A stretch of 64,000 nucleotides of DNA, from contig NZ_JACIVB010000017.1 in the NCBI RefSeq assembly GCF_014145455.1, positions 142,281 through 206,280 of the forward strand, given 5' to 3'. Positions within the stretch are counted from its first letter, which is position 1. Each line of letters starts with the position of its first letter. The position numbers were made by a program, and so were the translations under genes. This document shows, one piece after another, positions 45,680-55,115 of this stretch. The notes beneath the pieces are model-generated. The model was not told the origin of the DNA, made no database searches, and saw only the letters and a list, made by a program, of their open reading frames with translations. The DNA is from Limosilactobacillus rudii (GTDB lineage: Bacteria > Bacillota > Bacilli > Lactobacillales > Lactobacillaceae).

Positions 45680-46720
45680 TTATAGTTCGTTTAGTAACGA
45701 ATTAGGAACATGGCGAGGTCCGCGGATTGCTTTGATTCCATGAGCTTTTAGATATGTAAAACTAAACTTACCGGCCGGGTACTGTTTGATTAACTTTATT
45801 TTCATTACCCGACTCATGTTAACCTTTTTAGAATTGTATTGATAAGGGATATCGGTTTCGAGAACCCGGCATTTATAAATAATGGATGAAATAGGGGCCG
45901 CTACATATAGGAATACAGTATCAGCTGTATGGATATTGGTACTTTGTTTCCAGATGAGTTGGTCTTGATGGTCAAAGGCATGCATAATATCAAAATATTT
46001 AGGATTAGCAGGAATGAGCCAATTTTTACTATTAAAGGTTAATTGGTAACTAGCTTTAATCAATTTAAATATTTCCTGATCGGAGATGGTATCGTTAAGG
46101 ATCACCGTGATCCAGTTATTTTTATTTAAATGGTAACCGGGATAGAATCCTGGTTGATTAAGCAATCCTTCTTGCTGTTCGGCTTTGATTTTTAAATCTA
46201 AAATATCAACATATTTTAAGTCATCTATTGAATAATTGAGACCATTTTTTGCTAGTAATTTTGTCCTTTTAATATGCATTAATAAGCCAAACCATTTGTT
46301 ACTACTGGAATTTCGAAAGATGGCATAGTCGGGGGCATTTTTAAAAATAAATTCAGGGTTAGTATCAAGTTGAGATTTGATTAATTTAGCTAGTCGGTTA
46401 GCCTGTGGGGAGTGAAAAGGTTGTTTAGTGAAGCAATGATTAACAATATTAGTGAGAACTTTTTGGTATTCTGTTCTTACCTGATTGACGAATTGTCCGT
46501 TTTGATAAGTATGCAATGGTAAATATTCATCGGATGTTTCCAAGTCAATTACCTTACCTGTAATGGTACCTCGCTTAGTAATATTTATTTGAGCTTGAAA
46601 GTGATTACTCATAAAATCCTTTTGGAGCGTGTATTTGTCTCCCTTTTTTTGAAAGCCAAATTCAATTAATTTTTTGAAGTTCGGTTCTGCTTTTGCAAAG
46701 ATTTTCTCTTCTATCGTCAT
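45680..46720 (-). CDS. MmcQ/YjbR-like protein with EVE/PUA-like C-terminal domain
   Basis: The N-terminal part (about residues 1-110) resembles MmcQ/YjbR DNA-binding proteins (KLIEFGFQKKGDKYTLQKDF). The end has an EVE-like module: WLIPANPKYFDIMHAFDHQ then DTVFLYVAAPISSIIYKCRV and LETDIPY. EVE domains read modified DNA bases. In between is a second YjbR-like part with WITVILNDTISDQEIFKLIK. Start ATG 46720 follows GGGAGGG; the GTG at 46783 has no site. Length is 346 residues. No restriction gene is near. Function inferred only loosely. Confidence 0.7.
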   Translation of the reverse strand: MTIEEKIFAKAEPNFKKLIEFGFQKKGDKYTLQKDFMSNHFQAQINITKRGTITGKVIDLETSDEYLPLHTYQNGQFVNQVRTEYQKVLTNIVNHCFTKQPFHSPQANRLAKLIKSQLDTNPEFIFKNAPDYAIFRNSSSNKWFGLLMHIKRTKLLAKNGLNYSIDDLKYVDILDLKIKAEQQEGLLNQPGFYPGYHLNKNNWITVILNDTISDQEIFKLIKASYQLTFNSKNWLIPANPKYFDIMHAFDHQDQLIWKQSTNIHTADTVFLYVAAPISSIIYKCRVLETDIPYQYNSKKVNMSRVMKIKLIKQYPAGKFSFTYLKAHGIKAIRGPRHVPNSLLNEL

Positions 46721-46789
46721 GCTTTTCCCTCCCAGTTGACTAATTTTTAATGACGTTTGGCTGGAAAATCCGTCTTCTTGCACATGCTA

Positions 46790-48052
46790 TTAACGCCGAT
46801 AATCTTCTCGATAAATATAGCGGTGGAGCTTAAGGTATTGTTCACCTAAGCGTTGCTCATTTTGGTTATCTTTCGGGTAATAATACCGTTTTCCTTCTAA
46901 TCCCTTGGGCATGTAGTTTTGGCGAGCAAGCTGGTGGGGAGCGGAAAATGGTGACTCCATCAGTCCACCACCAGTGATTTCTTCGGAGTGTTGATAATGC
47001 ATGTCACGGAGACCGCGGGGCATTGGATGTTGACTTGGGTGGTCAGAATCCTTATCTAGCCGTTCCCAGATTTCGTCAAACGCGCCTGATTTTGGTGAGA
47101 TGCACATTAGCATCGTTGCAAACATTAACGGGTATTTCCCCTTTGGCATCCCCAATTTTTCTGCCTGATTAGCAGCGGTAACAATCTGGGTGACCTGCTG
47201 GGGATTAGCTAACCCAATATAGGTATAGGGAATCTCCCGCAGACGGCGGACCACTGATGGTAAATCGCCGTTTTTCAGTAATACAGCTAAATAATATAAC
47301 GCAGCATCAGTATCAGAGCCGGCAAGGGATGCTGAGTAAGCAGCTAGGTAATCATAATGCTTAGTTGCTTTTTGGTCATAGCTAAAATATTGTTGCTTAG
47401 CAAATTTTTTAACGTCATTAACGGTAATTTGGTCAGGATTAATCGCATGAATCGTTTCTAGAATGTTTAGTGCTATCCGTAAGTCACCATCAGCCGTTTC
47501 AGCGATTAACGTTAGCGCCCTCTTTTCAACCTGGTCTGCTGTCATTTTGAATTCCCGGTCAACTGCTCTTTGGAGGACAAGTGTAATGTCAGCCGGTGTC
47601 AACGGTTTGAATTCAAAAATCTGACACCGAGAGCGAACTGCCGGCACAATTGACATAATTGGATTTTCTGTTGTTGCGCCGACCAATAAAATATGACCAT
47701 TTTCAAGGTAGGGGAGGAGAAAGTCTTGAAGTGTTTTTGTCATCCGGTGAATTTCATCGATGAGGAGGACAAAGGTCTGATATTTATAGGCAGCAATAAT
47801 TTGAGTTAGTTTAGCCTTATTATCAATTGAAGCATTAAAGGTTGCTAGGGGAAAATGGTTTTCCTTGGCAATAATCTTCGCGAGACTTGACTTGCCAGTG
47901 CCTGGTGTTCCCCATAAAAGTAATGAGATGTTAAGGTGTTGGTCAATAATTTGCCGTAATGGTTGCCCTTTAGCGAGTAATTCTTGTTGACCAACCATTT
48001 CAGATAACTTCTGTGGGCGCATTTTTTCTGCAAGTGGGGTTTGAAATGACAA
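46790..48052 (-). CDS. rarA: Replication-associated recombination protein A (RarA/MgsA)
   Basis: A 420-residue AAA+ protein that acts at stalled forks. Walker A is WGTPGTGKSS near residue 47, Walker B LIDEIHRM, sensor segment VGATTENP, and AVRSRCQIFEFKPL. The RarA C-terminal domain includes LPSVVRRLREIPYTYIGLA. The opening MSFQTPLAEKMRPQKLSEMVGQ is standard. GGAAGTTT is the likely ribosome site. It lies just upstream of the MmcQ-like gene on the same strand. Confidence 0.96.
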   Translation of the reverse strand: MSFQTPLAEKMRPQKLSEMVGQQELLAKGQPLRQIIDQHLNISLLLWGTPGTGKSSLAKIIAKENHFPLATFNASIDNKAKLTQIIAAYKYQTFVLLIDEIHRMTKTLQDFLLPYLENGHILLVGATTENPIMSIVPAVRSRCQIFEFKPLTPADITLVLQRAVDREFKMTADQVEKRALTLIAETADGDLRIALNILETIHAINPDQITVNDVKKFAKQQYFSYDQKATKHYDYLAAYSASLAGSDTDAALYYLAVLLKNGDLPSVVRRLREIPYTYIGLANPQQVTQIVTAANQAEKLGMPKGKYPLMFATMLMCISPKSGAFDEIWERLDKDSDHPSQHPMPRGLRDMHYQHSEEITGGGLMESPFSAPHQLARQNYMPKGLEGKRYYYPKDNQNEQRLGEQYLKLHRYIYREDYRR

Positions 48053-48187
48053 TGGTAAACTTCCTTTCTGTTGATACTATTTTTGCATTTATTGATACGA
48101 TAATCTCTATTAATCAGCAATTTATATCAGTATAATATCAAATATAAATTACGTAAATAAATTACTAACTAATAAAGGAGACCAACG

Positions 48188-48838
48188 ATGATTTCACAAG
48201 AAAAAATTAATGCATTCAAGAAGCTAGCTAACTCCGGAAAAATTTACGATAGTGTTGATGAGGAATTTTTAACTTGCCAGCATCAAATGGTTCAACAAGT
48301 ATTTGAGTTTAATCAGACACCAGAAACACCTGCTGGATTGAAAAAGCGTGATGAAATCTTGAAGAAGGCCATGGGAACATATGGTGAAGGGTTATATGTT
48401 ATTCCACCAATTAATGCTAATTCTGGACTAACGAACGTTCATGTTGGAAAAAATGTGGTGATTAACTTTAATTGTAATTTTGTTGATGATGGGGATGTTT
48501 ATATTGGGGATGATACAATGATTGGCCCTAATTGTACGTTTGCAACTGCAATTCACCCAATCTCACCAAAGCTTCGTCGCCATAAATTACAATATAACAA
48601 GCCAATTCATATTGGTAAAAATGTTTGGTTTGGCGGTAATGCGACCGTCTTACCGGGAGTAACAATTGGTGATAATTCAATCATTGGTGCCGGTAGCGTA
48701 GTTACTAAAGATATTCCGGCAAATGTAATTGCGGTTGGTAATCCGGCACGGGTACTTCGTGAAATTACTGAACGTGACGATAAATTTTATGATGGTGACA
48801 AGCCTATTCCACAGGAGATTCTTGATAAGTATATGTAA
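48188..48838 (+). CDS. Maltose/galactoside O-acetyltransferase family
   Basis: A 216-residue left-handed parallel beta-helix enzyme. The helical start and the hexapeptide-repeat core include VGKNVVINFNCNFVDDGDVYIGDDTMIGPNCTFATAIHPI and KNVWFGGNATVLPGVTIGDNSIIGAGSVVTKDIPANVIAVGNPARVLREI. The active-site His is in AIHPI. It transfers acetyl from acetyl-CoA to a sugar. AAAGGAG lies before the ATG. The next gene, a YoeB-like toxin, starts two bases after its stop. Confidence 0.93.
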   Translation: MISQEKINAFKKLANSGKIYDSVDEEFLTCQHQMVQQVFEFNQTPETPAGLKKRDEILKKAMGTYGEGLYVIPPINANSGLTNVHVGKNVVINFNCNFVDDGDVYIGDDTMIGPNCTFATAIHPISPKLRRHKLQYNKPIHIGKNVWFGGNATVLPGVTIGDNSIIGAGSVVTKDIPANVIAVGNPARVLREITERDDKFYDGDKPIPQEILDKYM

Positions 48839-48840
48839 AA

Positions 48841-49143
48841 ATGACTTTTAAGATAAAAGAACGGAAAATATTACGTAAGCATAGTAAGAAATTAAAGCAA
48901 GCTGGACTATTAAAAAACTATCAGCGAATTTTAAACGAACTTGCTGATAATCCAAAGGGTAGAGGACACCACCTTGAATTACTGGAACGGCGTCATAATA
49001 AGCCCAGTATTTATTCAAAACGGATTAGTCAAAGTAATCGGGTTGTTTATTCAATTGATACTAGGCAAAATGTTGTGACAGTTTTTAGCGCGTGGGGACA
49101 CTATTCTAGTGGTGTTCATAGTTTAGATCAGCATATTTTATAG
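48841..49143 (+). CDS. Txe/YoeB-like RelE toxin without visible antitoxin
   Basis: The 100-residue protein has the Txe/YoeB plan: a basic helical start, NPKGRGHHLELLERRHNKPSIYSKRISQSNRVVYSID and VVTVFSAWGHY at the end. Conserved His and Tyr at the C terminus and the Arg in SKRISQSNRVVY match the catalytic residues of YoeB. No Phd/RelB/YefM gene is adjacent: an acetyltransferase precedes and an MFS gene follows. It may be orphan, or translated with the acetyltransferase. Assignment rests on sequence pattern. Confidence 0.75.
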   Translation: MTFKIKERKILRKHSKKLKQAGLLKNYQRILNELADNPKGRGHHLELLERRHNKPSIYSKRISQSNRVVYSIDTRQNVVTVFSAWGHYSSGVHSLDQHIL

Positions 49144-49179
49144 GGAGTTTGTAGCAAGTAGGAGCAAACTTCCTTTTTT
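49143..49179 (+). terminator. Terminator after the YoeB-like gene
   Basis: GGGAGTTTG (49143-49151) pairs with CAAACTTCC (49165-49173), followed by a T-run. Confidence 0.8.
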
Positions 49180-49220
49180 ATATTTGATATTATGGAAGAA
49201 GGTGAGTAAGGAGGAAAAGT

Positions 49221-50417
49221 ATGGCAAAACAATTAAGCAAACACCACTTTCATATTCTAACAGCGATGTTTGTCCTAATTTCATTTATGTTGGGCTGTAA
49301 TGAATTTATGGTCGTGGGAAACCTATCTCTCATTGCTCAAACGTATCATGAGTCTTTGAGTCAAATTTCTTGGCTGGTAGCGACATTTTCCTGGACATAT
49401 GCAATTGCGACACCAGTGATTGCTTTATTAACTAATCGTGTCCATAAGTATTACCTACTTATTAGTCTGTTGCTAGTTTTTTTAGCTGGAACAATTTTAA
49501 GTTCTTGTGCGCCGTCGCTCTCGTGGTTGCTGGTCTCGCGAATTTTAACTGCATCAGTTGCAGGAGTGATTGAATCATTGCTATCAGTAATAGTTTTTCA
49601 ACTGGCGCATGATGTAAAGCAGCGGTCAATGGCAGTTGCCTATATCTATACGGGGTTTAGCTTAGCATCGGTAGTTGGTGTTCCATTAGGGACGATTATT
49701 GCAGATCACTGGCGGTGGCAAGATGCATTTATTATGGTGGCGGTTATTACTATTGTTGCAACAATTACAGCACTACTAGTTTTACCACGGAATTTAACTG
49801 GTGGAACGGGAACGTATAAAGATCAATTAGTCATATTACATGATTATCGGACATGGATAGGGATTGCTTTTGTGACTTGTGCGGCAGCAACGCTTTATGG
49901 TTATTACACGTATATTCGTCCATTGATTCATCAGCAGTTGCATTTTAGCTTAAACCAACTTAGTTTTATACTTCTGTTAATTGGCGTAATTGATATCTTT
50001 GCTAATCAAACATCAGGATTAATCGCTAGTAAACAAGGATTCGGTTTTCATCTATTACGACCTGTTTATATTCTAAATCTGTTGTTACTTGCGGTCTTTA
50101 TGTTTATGATGCAAGATAAGTGGTTAGGATTAGGGTTGCTTTTTCTTTTGGGATATACAGTTGCTTTATTTGGTTCGCCAGTCTAGGTTTACTTCTTAGA
50201 CCTTGCAACTAGGAAGTATCCAGCATCAGTTCTCTTGGCATCGACGCTCAGTGCTATTTTTTATAATGTAGGAATTGCGATGGCATCAATGACAGGGGGC
50301 CAAATGCTTAAGGTAGGTAGTTTGCGTAATTTAGGCTGGAATTTGTTTGGCTACTGTTTAATTGCCACGATTCTTATTTTTGTTTTGACGAGGCAAGTGA
50401 GAAAAGCCAAACAGTAA
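49221..50417 (+). pseudogene. MFS transporter (AraJ-like) with one in-frame stop
   Basis: The MFS frame from 49221 (MLGCNEFMVVGNLSLIAQTY and the rest, about ten helices) ends at a TAG (50184-50186) after LFGSPV, and the same frame continues with VYFLDLATRKYPASVLLAST to 50417. So a single nonsense codon interrupts an otherwise intact 398-residue transporter; the original codon was probably CAG. The N-terminal 321 residues lack the last two helices. The gene may be newly dead, or this is a sequencing error. The AraC gene follows convergently. Confidence 0.85.
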
Positions 50418-50422
50418 TAATA

Positions 50423-51328
50423 TTAGTGTTTTAATTTGCGGTATTGCTTGGGAGTAGTACCGTATTTCTTTTTAAATTCACTAGAAAAATAACTTGATGT
50501 ATTATAGCCGCACATTGTTGATATTTCTTTAACGGTTCGTGAAGTTGTTGTCAGCATCATTTCAGCCATTGTCATTCGATACTCATTGAGATATTCAATT
50601 GGTGTTTGATTGACGATAGCCTTAAAGGAGCGAAAACACTCTGCTCGACTAATGTTAATAGCATTTGCAATTTCGTTTGCTGTTACTCCGGGACGGTGGT
50701 AGTTTTCGTGAATATACTGAATAGCAGCGCGGACTCGATTTGCTTGAGTATTAGGGGTAAAGCTAAGCTGTTTTTGGTTACTTTTGCGAAATTGGACGGC
50801 CATTAGTCGCCAAATTCGACAAATCAATTCGACGCTTTGCAACTCGTAATCAGGATCAGCATCTGAAAGTTGGCACAACTCTGTAATTCCTTGCGTAATT
50901 ACAGACTCCTGCTTATTACTTGCTCGCCAAGTAATTTCGCTTACGCCAGAATTAAGAATTGGGGAGATTGAGTTTTTACGAAGGATTTCGAAGCTCTTGA
51001 AATTGAAGAAGGTTGGTGGGAGAACAAGGCAGGCAGTTTTAGTCTGGGGCTTTAATGCTTTAACGCTATGAAGAACACCTGAATTAACAAAAATTCCATC
51101 GCCCGGTGTTAGCTTGATGTTTTCTTTATGACTGTTATTGATAATTGTATATTGACATATCCCATGGAGGACAGTCGTCATTTCAAATCCTTCGTGCCAG
51201 TGGGGACTCCATTGACGGCTGACATATTCATCAAAGTTATCAATACAGGTGACTAGGGGGATGGCATGTTCATCGTACTTAACATTTTCGTAAAGGTCGC
51301 TAGTAAGATGTAACGATTTTAATTTCAT
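50423..51328 (-). CDS. AraC-family regulator with cupin sensor
   Basis: A 301-residue protein. An N-terminal cupin domain (WSPHWHEGFEMTTVLHG and LTPGDGIFVNSGVLHSVKAL) precedes two AraC helix-turn-helix motifs (VTANEIANAINISRAECFRSFKAI and VKEISTMCGYNTSSYFSSEFKKKYGTTPKQYRK). It is divergent from the UvrA paralog and starts about 120 bases from its ATG, so it may control that gene. Inducer unknown. Confidence 0.92.
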   Translation of the reverse strand: MKLKSLHLTSDLYENVKYDEHAIPLVTCIDNFDEYVSRQWSPHWHEGFEMTTVLHGICQYTIINNSHKENIKLTPGDGIFVNSGVLHSVKALKPQTKTACLVLPPTFFNFKSFEILRKNSISPILNSGVSEITWRASNKQESVITQGITELCQLSDADPDYELQSVELICRIWRLMAVQFRKSNQKQLSFTPNTQANRVRAAIQYIHENYHRPGVTANEIANAINISRAECFRSFKAIVNQTPIEYLNEYRMTMAEMMLTTTSRTVKEISTMCGYNTSSYFSSEFKKKYGTTPKQYRKLKH

Positions 51329-51447
51329 AAAAGTTTCTCCAATCTGATACTATTTTGATTATTAATGATACATTTTTAGCTTTTACAGTGATATTTATGC
51401 CATTATAATATCATTTAGCATGATGTAAAAGGAAGGCGGGCTTGACA

Positions 51448-53727
51448 ATGAAGAACGATCAAATTCAGGTATTTGGTGCAAATGAGAATAATTTGAAAAA
51501 TATTGACTTAACAATTCCTAAAAATAAATTGGTTGTTTTTGCTGGGGTTTCAGGTTCTGGAAAAAGTTCATTAGTATTTGATACATTAGCCGTTGAATCG
51601 AACCGTGAGTGGCAAAATTCATATTCGCTTTATCTGCGAAATAAAATGCCACACTACCAACGACCAGCTGTTGAGAAAATTAATAACCTGACACCATCAA
51701 TTGTTGTCCGTCAGCAGTCCTTTAATGCTAGTGGGCGCTCAACAGTTGGAACAGCAGTTGATGCAGCGCCATTAATGCGGCTTTTATTTTCACGGGTAGG
51801 TCAACCAAGTGCTGGTGGGTCCATGGCCTACTCGTTTAACCATCCGGCTGGAATGTGTCTCACGTGTACTGGTTTAGGAAAAGTACAAATTCTAGATGAG
51901 GATAGTCTTTTTGATCGGGATAAAACGTTGAATGAAGGTGCGATTGTTTTTTCACCATTTAATTCAGGCTGGCAAAATAATATATACACTACCAACTCCT
52001 TACTAGACCCCAATAAAAAACTTCGCGACTTTACCCCTGATGAATGGGAGATTTTACGAAATGGAACCAATCACCCATTGAAAATTGAAATTCGTTCAAA
52101 TAAAACTGGACGAGTTGATCATGTTGATTACGAAGGGGTAATTCCACGGTTTAAGCGTCTTTATTTGAAACGAGATATATCGAAATTAAAGGGTAAATTA
52201 CGTGAAGAAATCATGGCTCATATTACAACTGCGCCATGTCCGGATTGTGATGGAACTGGTCTAAACGAAAAGGCATTAGCATCTAAAATCAATGGCTTGA
52301 ATATTGTTGAAATGACTGCAATGCCTGTTGAGGACTTATTACCAAAATTAAATGAGATCGAAAATTCACGTGGCAAATCGTTAAGTAACCAAATTAGTCA
52401 GATTCTACAACGGATGATTAATATCGGTGTGGGGTATCTTTCACTTAATCGACGGACAAATACATTATCTGGTGGTGAAATGCAGCGATTAAAAATCGTC
52501 CGAAATTTAGGCAGTAGTCTAAATAACATTACTTATATTCTTGACGAGCCAACAGCTGGCTTGCATCCAGCAGATGTTGAGCGAATTGGTAAGATGTTGA
52601 TTCAATTACGCGATACAGGTAATAATGTGATCGTCGTTGAGCATTCACCACATATTATTAATATTGCTGATGAAGTAATTGAGATGGGACCACGCGCTGG
52701 TTCTCATGGTGGTCAGATTGTCTTTCAAGGTAGTGTCTCTGAATTAAAACAAGCGGATACGTTGACTGCTCATGACCTAGGTACAAAGCTGCAAGTCAAT
52801 CCGGTACCTAAAAAGTGGCAAGAATATTTTGCTATTCGTGATGCGCATTGCCATAATTTGAAACATATTGATGTTGATATTCCTAAAGGAGTGTTTACTG
52901 CAGTTACTGGTGTTGCTGGTTCCGGGAAAAGCTCCTTGATTCGGTATGATTTCTTGCATCAATATCCGGGTGCTGTTGTGATTGACCAGAAACCAATTGG
53001 CACATCCATTCGCAGTACACCAGCAACGTATACCGGAATTATGGATGAAATTCGTAAAATTTTTGGTAAAGCTAATAAGATTGCCCCTGGTTGGTTTAGT
53101 TTTAATTCTAAAGGTGCTTGCCCAGTTTGTAAGGGTCGTGGGGTGATTAAGTATGATATGGCGTTTGCGGATGCTGTGGAAGTTGTTTGTGAAGAATGTC
53201 AGGGTCGCCGTTATAACAAGAAAGCGCTTGGTTATCAGTATAAAGGTAAGAATATTGAAGACGTCATGAAACTAACAGTTGATCAAGCAATTGACTTTTT
53301 TGATAATCATAAAATTACTATGGCATTGCAAAACCTGACTAAGGTTGGTCTTGGCTATCTTACATTAGGACAACCAACTAGTACCTTGTCGGGTGGAGAA
53401 ATTCAACGGATAAAAATAGCTGCTGAATTGAACAAGTCGGGAAATGTGTATGTAATGGATGAACCAAGTGCGGGCCTGCATAGTGAAGATATTAAGACTT
53501 TAGCAAAACTGATTCGTCAGTTGGTAGATAATGGGAATACAGTGATTACAATTGAGCACCGGTTAGAATTAATCAGTCAGGCTGATTGGATTATTGATAT
53601 CGGCCCGGATGGCGGTAATCGTGGTGGTCAGGTTTGCTTTACCGGGACACCGCAGGAATTGCTGCATGATCAGAATTCTAAAACGGCAAAGTACCTAAGA
53701 GCCATGGTTGACCAGCCAAAACGATAA
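51448..53727 (+). CDS. UvrA-like excinuclease ABC subunit A, short paralog
   Basis: UvrA-type ABC ATPases recognise DNA damage. Walker A motifs are GVSGSGKSS near residue 35 and GVAGSGKSS near residue 490; ABC signatures NTLSGGEMQRL and STLSGGEIQRI are both present. Zinc motifs include CLTC, CPDC and CPVC/CEEC pairs. At 759 residues it is about 180 shorter than housekeeping UvrA, suggesting it lacks much of the UvrB-binding/insertion region, as UvrA2 paralogs do. These often accompany drug-resistance genes. ATG 51448 follows GGAAGG. It is divergent from the AraC gene. Confidence 0.9.
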   Translation: MKNDQIQVFGANENNLKNIDLTIPKNKLVVFAGVSGSGKSSLVFDTLAVESNREWQNSYSLYLRNKMPHYQRPAVEKINNLTPSIVVRQQSFNASGRSTVGTAVDAAPLMRLLFSRVGQPSAGGSMAYSFNHPAGMCLTCTGLGKVQILDEDSLFDRDKTLNEGAIVFSPFNSGWQNNIYTTNSLLDPNKKLRDFTPDEWEILRNGTNHPLKIEIRSNKTGRVDHVDYEGVIPRFKRLYLKRDISKLKGKLREEIMAHITTAPCPDCDGTGLNEKALASKINGLNIVEMTAMPVEDLLPKLNEIENSRGKSLSNQISQILQRMINIGVGYLSLNRRTNTLSGGEMQRLKIVRNLGSSLNNITYILDEPTAGLHPADVERIGKMLIQLRDTGNNVIVVEHSPHIINIADEVIEMGPRAGSHGGQIVFQGSVSELKQADTLTAHDLGTKLQVNPVPKKWQEYFAIRDAHCHNLKHIDVDIPKGVFTAVTGVAGSGKSSLIRYDFLHQYPGAVVIDQKPIGTSIRSTPATYTGIMDEIRKIFGKANKIAPGWFSFNSKGACPVCKGRGVIKYDMAFADAVEVVCEECQGRRYNKKALGYQYKGKNIEDVMKLTVDQAIDFFDNHKITMALQNLTKVGLGYLTLGQPTSTLSGGEIQRIKIAAELNKSGNVYVMDEPSAGLHSEDIKTLAKLIRQLVDNGNTVITIEHRLELISQADWIIDIGPDGGNRGGQVCFTGTPQELLHDQNSKTAKYLRAMVDQPKR

Positions 53728-53922
53728 ATTAAAAGGAATAGGCTTATGATTCTGCTGGCTAATTTTAGTCCGAAGAAAATTTATAAGTTTATTCTTTTTT
53801 AGGTTTTATGTAATTTTAATATCAATAATTCCCATAATTGAAAAGATAACGAAGATCCAAGCGAGGAGGGTTGTTTTAAGCTAATGATTTTAGTAAGGTG
53901 ATGTAAAAAGGAGGAAGTTTTA

Positions 53923-55104
53923 ATGGCGGAAATTCAATTAATTAATTCACCATTTAGAACTGGTAATCGACAGTTTAATAACGCTAAATTGGTGAACCAA
54001 GTAGCTGAATTTTATCGTTCAGTGCCATTTTATCAGCCAACACCATTAATTAATCTGGAAACATATGCTCGGGAAAATCAGATTGCCTCAATGGATATCA
54101 AAGATGAATCGCAACGGTTTAGTGAAAAACTTAAGGCTTTTAAGGCCACTGGCGGACTATATGCAATGGCAGTTTGTATTGCCAAACGTGTGGGATTATC
54201 GGTTGACCAATTAACATACAATCAGTTGCAAACACCAGCAGTTAGAAAAATCGCTGATCAAATTACTTTCTATACTGCTACTGACGGTAATCATGGCCGG
54301 GGAGTAGCGTGGGCGGCAGAACAATTAGGTACTCATGCAGTGGTTAAGATGCCAGTCGGTTCGACTAAAACGCGGGCGGACCATATTGCAGCATTTAATA
54401 ATACAGAAGTCGAGATTACCAATAAGAATTATGACGACACCGTTAAATTAGCCAATGAGATTGCCAACCAGGATCCTCACGGAATTTTGATTCAGGACAT
54501 GGCGTGGGAGGGATATACGGAAATTCCTCAAGCAATTTCTGCAGGTTATTCAATCATCGTTACTGAAATTCTTGAACAGCTAGCTAGCAATGACTACCCA
54601 ACCCATCTATTCCTGCAAGCAGGGGTCGGACAATTATCAGCAGGGATTATCGATGCCCTTTTTAGCCTTTTGCCAGCTGATAAGAGACCATTAGTAACAA
54701 TTGTTGAACCGGCGACAGTTGCCTGTTACTACTTATCAGCACAGAAAGCTGATGGTGATGAACACACAGTTCCGGGGTCACCGCAAACAATTATGGCGGG
54801 GTTGAACTGCCAGACACCAAGTCTAATCTCGTTTCCGATTATCCGTGATACTGCTCGTTTTTATGGGACGCTAACTGATGAAGTAGCTCGCCAAGGGATG
54901 CGGATTCTTGCAAGACCACAAGGAAGCGATTCTAAGATTATCTCTGGTGAATCAGGAGTTGCAGCGTTTGCGTTTGTTAATGCTGCTTTACAGAATGAGC
55001 AATTACGTCAACAACTAAAACTTGATTCAACTTCGCGGGTATTAGTGATTAATACCGAGGGTGACACCGATGAAGAGGTCTACCAGAAAATCGTTAATAA
55101 TTAG
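53923..55104 (+). CDS. dpaL: Diaminopropionate ammonia-lyase
   Basis: A PLP enzyme that splits 2,3-diaminopropionate to pyruvate and ammonia. KDESQRFSEKLKAFKATGG is the cofactor-lysine region (Lys in AFKATGG), TDGNHGRGVAWAA binds the phosphate, and GVGQLSAGI and EPATVACYYLSA follow. The 393-residue length is normal. Canonical enzymes have RFGLNAFK; here the residues between differ (RFSEKLKAFK), an insertion of one or two. AAAGGAGG precedes the ATG. It is followed 11 bases later by a HI_0552-like gene. Confidence 0.87.
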   Translation: MAEIQLINSPFRTGNRQFNNAKLVNQVAEFYRSVPFYQPTPLINLETYARENQIASMDIKDESQRFSEKLKAFKATGGLYAMAVCIAKRVGLSVDQLTYNQLQTPAVRKIADQITFYTATDGNHGRGVAWAAEQLGTHAVVKMPVGSTKTRADHIAAFNNTEVEITNKNYDDTVKLANEIANQDPHGILIQDMAWEGYTEIPQAISAGYSIIVTEILEQLASNDYPTHLFLQAGVGQLSAGIIDALFSLLPADKRPLVTIVEPATVACYYLSAQKADGDEHTVPGSPQTIMAGLNCQTPSLISFPIIRDTARFYGTLTDEVARQGMRILARPQGSDSKIISGESGVAAFAFVNAALQNEQLRQQLKLDSTSRVLVINTEGDTDEEVYQKIVNN

Positions 55105-55115
55105 GAAGTGATTTG

